Origin: Burkholderiales bacterium
Lineage (GTDB): Bacteria; Pseudomonadota; Gammaproteobacteria; Burkholderiales; Burkholderiaceae_B
DNA: 64,000 bases
Assembly (NCBI GenBank): GCA_027484315.1
Contig: JAIXTE010000089.1
Coordinates: 1 to 64,000, forward strand
Direction of reading: 5' to 3'
The position numbers and the translations under genes were made by a program. Under the pieces are notes generated by a model, which made no database searches, was not told where the DNA came from, and saw only the letters and a program-made list of their open reading frames with translations. Of this stretch, positions 59,217 through 64,000 are shown one piece after another (the stretch's first letter is position 1; the number at the start of each line of letters is the position of its first letter).

Positions 59217-60998
59217 ATGCAAGGTGATTCTCTAGCTGCCTCTGGCGGCGCCCAAGGACTAAATCTAGGTCTAGGCAACAACCAGGGTTTACCTAAGACG
59301 GGTGTCCAGTCGATCAAAGCGCGATTTGACGATCTGCCGAAGGCAAACAAACTAGGTATCGCCATTGGGCTGCCGTTGATTCTGGCCATAGGGTTTGCAA
59401 TGATCCTTTGGGCTACATCAACCTCATACAAGGTCCTGTTTAATGGACTGAGCGATCAAGATGGCGGTGAGATTGTTGCTGCACTCACCAACATGAAAAT
59501 TCCATATAAATACTCCTCCTCGGGAACGTCAATCCTGGTGCCCGAAGACAAGGTTTACGATGCAAGACTTGCGCTGGCTTCTCAGGGTCTTCCAAAGGGG
59601 TCAACAAAAGGCATGGAGGTTATGGATAGCCAGGCTCTCGGCGTAACCCAATTCCAAGAGCAAGTAAACTATCAAAGAGGACTAGAGGGTGAGCTAGCAA
59701 AAAGTATTCAATCCCTCGATGCAGTCGAATCTGCACGTGTGCACCTTGCGATGCCCAAGCCTTCGATTTTTGTCAGGGATGAAGAGAAGCCCTCTGCCTC
59801 CGTAGTCGTGTCTCTGTATCGCGGAAAGTCCCTGACGCAATCGCAAATTGATGGGATTGTTCACCTTGTATCTTCATCTTTGCCAAACCTCAATCCCAAA
59901 GCTGTCTCAATTGTGGATCAGTCTGGAGCTCTTCTCACGAAGAATGATGAAGATGGTGTAAATGGAGCGACAACATCTCAGATGAGCCTCCAGGAAAAAA
60001 GGGAGAGGTCTTACGAGCAGTCGATTGTTGAAATCCTTACCCCTTTGTTTGGCCGGGAAAACGTCAGGGCTACCGTGTCAACTGACATGAATTTCAACGC
60101 AACAGAAAGAACGAAAGAGCTATACACACCGAACAATCAGGAAACGGCGGCCATTAGAAGTAAGCAGTCGAGTTCCACAGTAGATGGCGATGTGAGAAAC
60201 CCCTCGGGAATACCTGGCATCCTTGCAAACACACCGCCGGATGGGGCGCTTGCACAAATCGGTGGAAACCCACGTGATCTTACGCCGCCCTCCCCCAACA
60301 AGGATGTTGCTGTCCGTCAAAGTGATGAAGTCGTGAACTATGAGGTCGACCGAGAGGTTGTTCAGACCAAAGAGCAGGTCGGAACGGTAAATCGGTTGAC
60401 GGCGGGCGTTGTAATCAATTACAAGACAATCACAGATGGCGCCGGCGCTGTAAGAGAGGTTCCCTTGACCCCGCCTGAGCTAGCCGAGATCTCGGCTTTG
60501 GTGAAGAAGGCCATTGGCTTCAACGAGAGCCGTGGAGATGAACTGAATATCGTGAACCAGCCGTTCAACCGTGCAGTGGAAGCGGATGTCGGGTTCTGGA
60601 ATCAACCTCAGACCCTGGATACCCTGAAGTCAATAGGAATGCCTTTGGCTGTTGCCATGGTAATCGGATTCCTAATATTCGGATTGCTAAGGCCGCTGCT
60701 GAAACCTCTAATGGCGAATGACGCGAAAGACGGACCCGACTTGCTGCCAAATACGGCCGGCAATGTTCCTCTGCTTGCCTCTGCCGGTGGGGATTCTGAA
60801 GATGACGAATTTTATGTTTCCAAAGTTGACAAGGAATCCTTACGCCTGGAGAAGGAGCGTGAGGAGCGATTGGAAATGGTCAGAACATTGGCGAAGGAAA
60901 ACCCAGAGATCTTGGCTTCAGTGGTTAAGAACTGGATTGGCGGAGTGCCAATGGCAAAATCAGTGTCGATGAATACACCTACGAACGGAGCTGCTTAA
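59217..60998 (+). CDS. fliF: MS-ring protein FliF
   Basis: FliF builds the inner-membrane MS ring. The 593-aa protein has two membrane helices (about residues 45-63 and 475-495) flanking a periplasmic region with the ring-building motifs LFNGLSDQDGGEIVAALTNM and YQRGLEGELAKSIQSLDAVE. The cytoplasmic C-terminus (VRTLAKENPEILASVVKNWI) binds FliG. The stop and the fliG start overlap (TAATG). Confidence 0.97.
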   Translation: MQGDSLAASGGAQGLNLGLGNNQGLPKTGVQSIKARFDDLPKANKLGIAIGLPLILAIGFAMILWATSTSYKVLFNGLSDQDGGEIVAALTNMKIPYKYSSSGTSILVPEDKVYDARLALASQGLPKGSTKGMEVMDSQALGVTQFQEQVNYQRGLEGELAKSIQSLDAVESARVHLAMPKPSIFVRDEEKPSASVVVSLYRGKSLTQSQIDGIVHLVSSSLPNLNPKAVSIVDQSGALLTKNDEDGVNGATTSQMSLQEKRERSYEQSIVEILTPLFGRENVRATVSTDMNFNATERTKELYTPNNQETAAIRSKQSSSTVDGDVRNPSGIPGILANTPPDGALAQIGGNPRDLTPPSPNKDVAVRQSDEVVNYEVDREVVQTKEQVGTVNRLTAGVVINYKTITDGAGAVREVPLTPPELAEISALVKKAIGFNESRGDELNIVNQPFNRAVEADVGFWNQPQTLDTLKSIGMPLAVAMVIGFLIFGLLRPLLKPLMANDAKDGPDLLPNTAGNVPLLASAGGDSEDDEFYVSKVDKESLRLEKEREERLEMVRTLAKENPEILASVVKNWIGGVPMAKSVSMNTPTNGAA

Positions 60999-62008
60999 TG
61001 TTACAAGAGAAGGCTGAACAGGGTTTAGAGAAGAGCGCAATCTTGATGTTGGCACTCGGCGAAGAGGGGGCCTCCTCCGTATTAAAACACTTGACTCCCA
61101 AGGAAGTTCAACGATTGGGCACGAAGATGTCGAAGACGCAGAACGTCACGATAGATGCCGTGGATTCAATCATGAAGGAACTGCTCGAATTCACCAATAC
61201 GCAGAGCGCACTGGGAATCAACTCAAGCAGCTACATCAAAAATGTGCTGAACAAAGCGCTGGGCGAAGAGAAAGCAAGTTACCTTCTGGATACGATCCTC
61301 ACCAGCAGTGACACCTCTGGCATTGAGGCTCTGAAGTGGATGGACCCACAATCTGTATCCGAATTGATTAAAGGCGAACATCCGCAGATCATCGCGACAA
61401 TCATGGTTCACCTTGACAAGGACCACTGCGCTGCGATCCTGAACCATCTAAATGAGAACCTGAAGTCAGATGTTGTTCTTCGAATTGCAACTTTAGATGG
61501 TATTCAGCCCAACGCATTGAAAGAATTGAATGATGAATTGTCGAAGCTGCTAACAGCCGGTGGAGATAAGATGAGCAAGAAAGCATTGGGTGGCCCGCGG
61601 ACTGCCGCTGAGATCCTGAATTATGTAGGCGCCACGAGCGAGAAGCATATTTTGGAAAGCATCGCATCTGTGGATTCAGAGCTCTCCGCAGCGATCCAGG
61701 ATGAAATGTTCACCTTCGAGAACATCCTCGATATATCTGATCGGGATGTGCAAAGAGTACTCAGGGAAATTGAGACGACTAAGCTGGCAGTGTCAGTTAA
61801 AGGAGCTTCTGAGGATGTTAAAAAGAAGATCTTCAACAACATGGGTGTTAGAGCAGCAAACGCGCTTAGAGACGAGATTGAGATGAAGGGCGCCGTAAGA
61901 ATATCCGAAATTGAAACCGCCCAGAAGGAAATCATCAAGGAGTTCAGGGACCGGGCCGATCGGGGGGAAATTACAATTCTGAAGGGTGGAGAGAGCGCCC
62001 TTGTATAA
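60998..62008 (+). CDS. fliG: Motor switch protein FliG
   Basis: FliG is the rotor protein that contacts the stator. The 336-aa length is canonical. The sequence contains KSAILMLALGEEGASSVLKH, EHPQIIATIMVHLDKDH, MFTFENILDISDRDVQRVLR and the C-terminal charged torque helix region. It overlaps fliH by 23 bases. Confidence 0.97.
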   Translation: MLQEKAEQGLEKSAILMLALGEEGASSVLKHLTPKEVQRLGTKMSKTQNVTIDAVDSIMKELLEFTNTQSALGINSSSYIKNVLNKALGEEKASYLLDTILTSSDTSGIEALKWMDPQSVSELIKGEHPQIIATIMVHLDKDHCAAILNHLNENLKSDVVLRIATLDGIQPNALKELNDELSKLLTAGGDKMSKKALGGPRTAAEILNYVGATSEKHILESIASVDSELSAAIQDEMFTFENILDISDRDVQRVLREIETTKLAVSVKGASEDVKKKIFNNMGVRAANALRDEIEMKGAVRISEIETAQKEIIKEFRDRADRGEITILKGGESALV

Positions 62009-62879
62009 GCTAAATAAGGAATTGGCCCCCAAGGTAAATGCATTCCGAGGACTCGAAAGTTTTGATGTCCCGGAGAAGCTTGAGAAAAAGATTGAATTGC
62101 CACTTGAGCCCATCGAAAAAATCGGCGTTTCTCAAGCCAAGTTGGATGCAGAATACCTGAGATTAAAAGAGTGGGAAGCCAGTCTAATCACCCGTGAGCA
62201 AGACCTTGATGAAAGGGCTCGTGCAGTCTTTGACATTGCACAGAACGATGGGCTTCAATCAGGTTACCGCGAGGGTTGGGAAATATCTGGGCGCGAGCGT
62301 GAGTTGCTCATAAACCTGTCGTCGAGCATTGAATCAGAATTTATTGCAGTCCGAACCTCGCTTGCGCCTTGTGCACTTGAGTTGGCTGTTCACGCAGCAC
62401 GCCATGTTGTTCATGAGTCCTGCAGCCTAAGTATTGAGAACACATATAAAAATCTGTCTGCTGTTGTGTCTGGTTTGGACCTCAACACAGGCCTAATTGA
62501 GATCTCGTGCAATAGCAGGACAGCAAAAACATTAGAAAATCAGAATGTAGCTGAATCTCTCCGAAACAGGTTCACAATAAAAATCGACGAGTCGCTAGAA
62601 GACATGGGGTTTCTGGTCACCCACGGAAAGGGTTCAATAGACTCAACAATTGAAACGCGATGGAAACGAGCGCTAAGTCAAATCCATTCGGGTGTCGAAT
62701 ATGCAGCACGCTCTGACCAAGATGAAGTTGGGAGTGTTTTTGAGGCTAGAAGGTTATCAGACATCTCCAAACATGATCAAGCGACTGCCCCGCCCCATGG
62801 CGACCAGGTTCCGAATAAAGAAATAAATGTAGAGCAAGGTGTGCCTGGCGACAGTGATGAGTTCCTCAGGAGAAAATAG
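61986..62879 (+). CDS. fliH: Export ATPase regulator FliH
   Basis: FliH is the stator-like regulator of FliI. Position between fliG and fliI, the charged helical N-terminal half ([29 protein letters not shown]) and a C-terminal vacuolar-E-like domain support this. At 297 aa it is longer than usual, with an acidic tail. Start is GTG 61986, within fliG; TTG 62001 is an alternative. The stop shares a base with the fliI start. Confidence 0.85.
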   Translation: MERAPLYKLNKELAPKVNAFRGLESFDVPEKLEKKIELPLEPIEKIGVSQAKLDAEYLRLKEWEASLITREQDLDERARAVFDIAQNDGLQSGYREGWEISGRERELLINLSSSIESEFIAVRTSLAPCALELAVHAARHVVHESCSLSIENTYKNLSAVVSGLDLNTGLIEISCNSRTAKTLENQNVAESLRNRFTIKIDESLEDMGFLVTHGKGSIDSTIETRWKRALSQIHSGVEYAARSDQDEVGSVFEARRLSDISKHDQATAPPHGDQVPNKEINVEQGVPGDSDEFLRRK

Positions 62880-64000
62880 TGCAGGATGTACTTAACTATC
62901 TTGTTGAATGTAAATCGCTTGTTCTGGGCAATCTTGGAGCAAGGAATGTTGGCCAATTGTGCAGAGTTTCCGGTCTTCTCCTTGAGGTGGAAGGACTGAA
63001 GCTTCCTGTAGGAAGCGTCTGTGTGGTTGAGCAGGTCGACGGAGAGAAAGTAGATGCTGAGGTTGTTGGATTTAACTCCGACAAGCTTTTCTTGATGCCC
63101 CTTGAACAAATTTCAGGTCTTCTTCCGGGCGCCAAAGTTTATGCGGAGGAAATGCCTCCCTCGTATCCGGTGTTTGGACAGCAAATAAAAAAGCCCTTTT
63201 ATCAAACAAACGGCATCAAGTACCTACCCATGGGCGATGAGCTGCTGGGACGCGTAGTAGATGCACAGGGCAAGCCCCTGGACAGCAGCCCTACCCCGCG
63301 ATCCTCCTCTTACGGTTGCCTGAAGAGCCCACCAATAAATCCATTGGAAAGAACCCCCATTTCGGAACCGCTTGACGTTGGGGTGCGAGCAATCAATTCG
63401 ATTCTCACCGTTGGCAAGGGTCAGCGGATAGGTTTGTTCGCTGGGTCCGGCGTGGGCAAATCGGTTCTTCTTGGCATGATGGCAAAATACACCAGAGCAA
63501 GCAGGGTAGTCGTTGGGCTGATAGGCGAACGCGGCCGGGAAGTAAAAGAGTTCATCGAGCAAAATCTGGGTGAGGAAGGACTGATGCGCTCGGTTGTCGT
63601 TGCAGCACCTGCTGACTGCTCCCCTCTGCTGCGGATGCAGGGCGCGGCATACGCAACCTCGATTGCGGAGCACTTCAGGGAGCAAGGACATGACGTTCTG
63701 CTCATAATGGATTCACTTACGAGATATGCAATGGCGCAGCGCGAGCTTGCTCTATCAATGGGCGAGCCCCCGGCAACCAAAGGATATCCACCATCAGTAT
63801 TTGCTAAATTACCCGCTCTTGTTGAAAGGGCTGGTAACGGAAAGACCGGTGGGGGTTCTATAACTGCGTTCTACACAGTTCTCACTGAGGGTGATGACCA
63901 ACAAGATCCAATCGCTGATTCAGCCAGGGCTATCTTGGATGGCCATATAGTTCTTAGCCGGAGCCTGGCAGATGCCGGTCATTATCCAGCGATTGATATT
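62879..64000 (+). CDS. fliI: Flagellum-specific export ATPase FliI, partial
   Basis: FliI is the F1-beta-like ATPase of the export apparatus. GTG 62879 overlaps the fliH stop. The 374 codons present include Walker [22 protein letters not shown], Walker [17 protein letters not shown], and [15 protein letters not shown]; the C-terminus lies beyond the right edge. The ~440-residue family length means about 70 residues are missing. Confidence 0.97.
   Translation, partial: MQDVLNYLVECKSLVLGNLGARNVGQLCRVSGLLLEVEGLKLPVGSVCVVEQVDGEKVDAEVVGFNSDKLFLMPLEQISGLLPGAKVYAEEMPPSYPVFGQQIKKPFYQTNGIKYLPMGDELLGRVVDAQGKPLDSSPTPRSSSYGCLKSPPINPLERTPISEPLDVGVRAINSILTVGKGQRIGLFAGSGVGKSVLLGMMAKYTRASRVVVGLIGERGREVKEFIEQNLGEEGLMRSVVVAAPADCSPLLRMQGAAYATSIAEHFREQGHDVLLIMDSLTRYAMAQRELALSMGEPPATKGYPPSVFAKLPALVERAGNGKTGGGSITAFYTVLTEGDDQQDPIADSARAILDGHIVLSRSLADAGHYPAIDI

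Noticed and set aside
1-64000. CRISPR arrays, complete insertion sequences or phage structural genes
   Set aside because: No regularly spaced direct repeats, transposase motifs, terminase or capsid-like proteins were seen.

Overview
The window reads as Gram-negative, probably beta- or gammaproteobacterial DNA of moderate GC. The support is P-ring and L-ring flagellar genes (flgI, flgH), a proteobacterial-type MinD/MinE pair, a lipoprotein with a lipobox, and good Shine-Dalgarno sites with ATGA/GTGA/TAATG coupling. Most of it is a flagellar locus split into blocks. The stretches between the blocks carry replication and DNA-handling genes and many unrecognised proteins, which is more like a plasmid, chromid or large phage-like element than an ordinary chromosomal flagellar island. 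No capsid, terminase, relaxase, rRNA or tRNA gene was recognised, so the replicon type is inference.

Layout: 1-2111 (-) flhA (partial) and flhB. 2225-7399 (-) a sigma-region-4-like regulator and a fused SF1 helicase/PLD nuclease resembling Mokosh type II defence. 7507-8109 (+) a small gene divergent from it. 8106-12892 (-) a DnaG-type primase, a PcfJ-like/HEAT-like protein and one unknown. 13064-16622 (+) a degenerate DEDD-exonuclease-like protein, small winged-helix-like and OB-fold/TM proteins, and a Sel1-repeat protein. 16720-17818 (+) minD and minE without minC. 17895-22009 (-) unknown proteins, a structured intergenic region and a DnaB helicase. 22152-29397 a REC-TPR protein, unknown genes, a short SSB-like protein and a retropepsin-like protease. 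30248-31183 a vapBC toxin-antitoxin pair between inverted repeats.

31368-37990 (+) two very different flagellins, an unknown gene and fliD. 38008-47194 mostly unknown genes, including a DUF559-like endonuclease, an OB-fold-like protein, a lipoprotein, a UvrD/FBH1-like helicase and a coupled 51-residue protein. 47369-59059 (+) flgBCDFGHIJKL, a GT2-like/TPR gene, fliS, fliT-like, fliK-like and flhX. 59217-64000 (+) fliF, fliG, fliH and fliI (partial).

Together these encode the rod, rings, junction, filament, cap, chaperones, C-ring rotor, ATPase and export gate. The hook gene flgE is absent from its usual place between flgD and flgF, and fliE is absent before fliF; flgA, motAB, chemotaxis genes and sigma-28 are not in the window. 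Near-identical sequence blocks upstream of flhB, fliF and two unknown genes suggest that flagellar and non-flagellar genes share a regulator.
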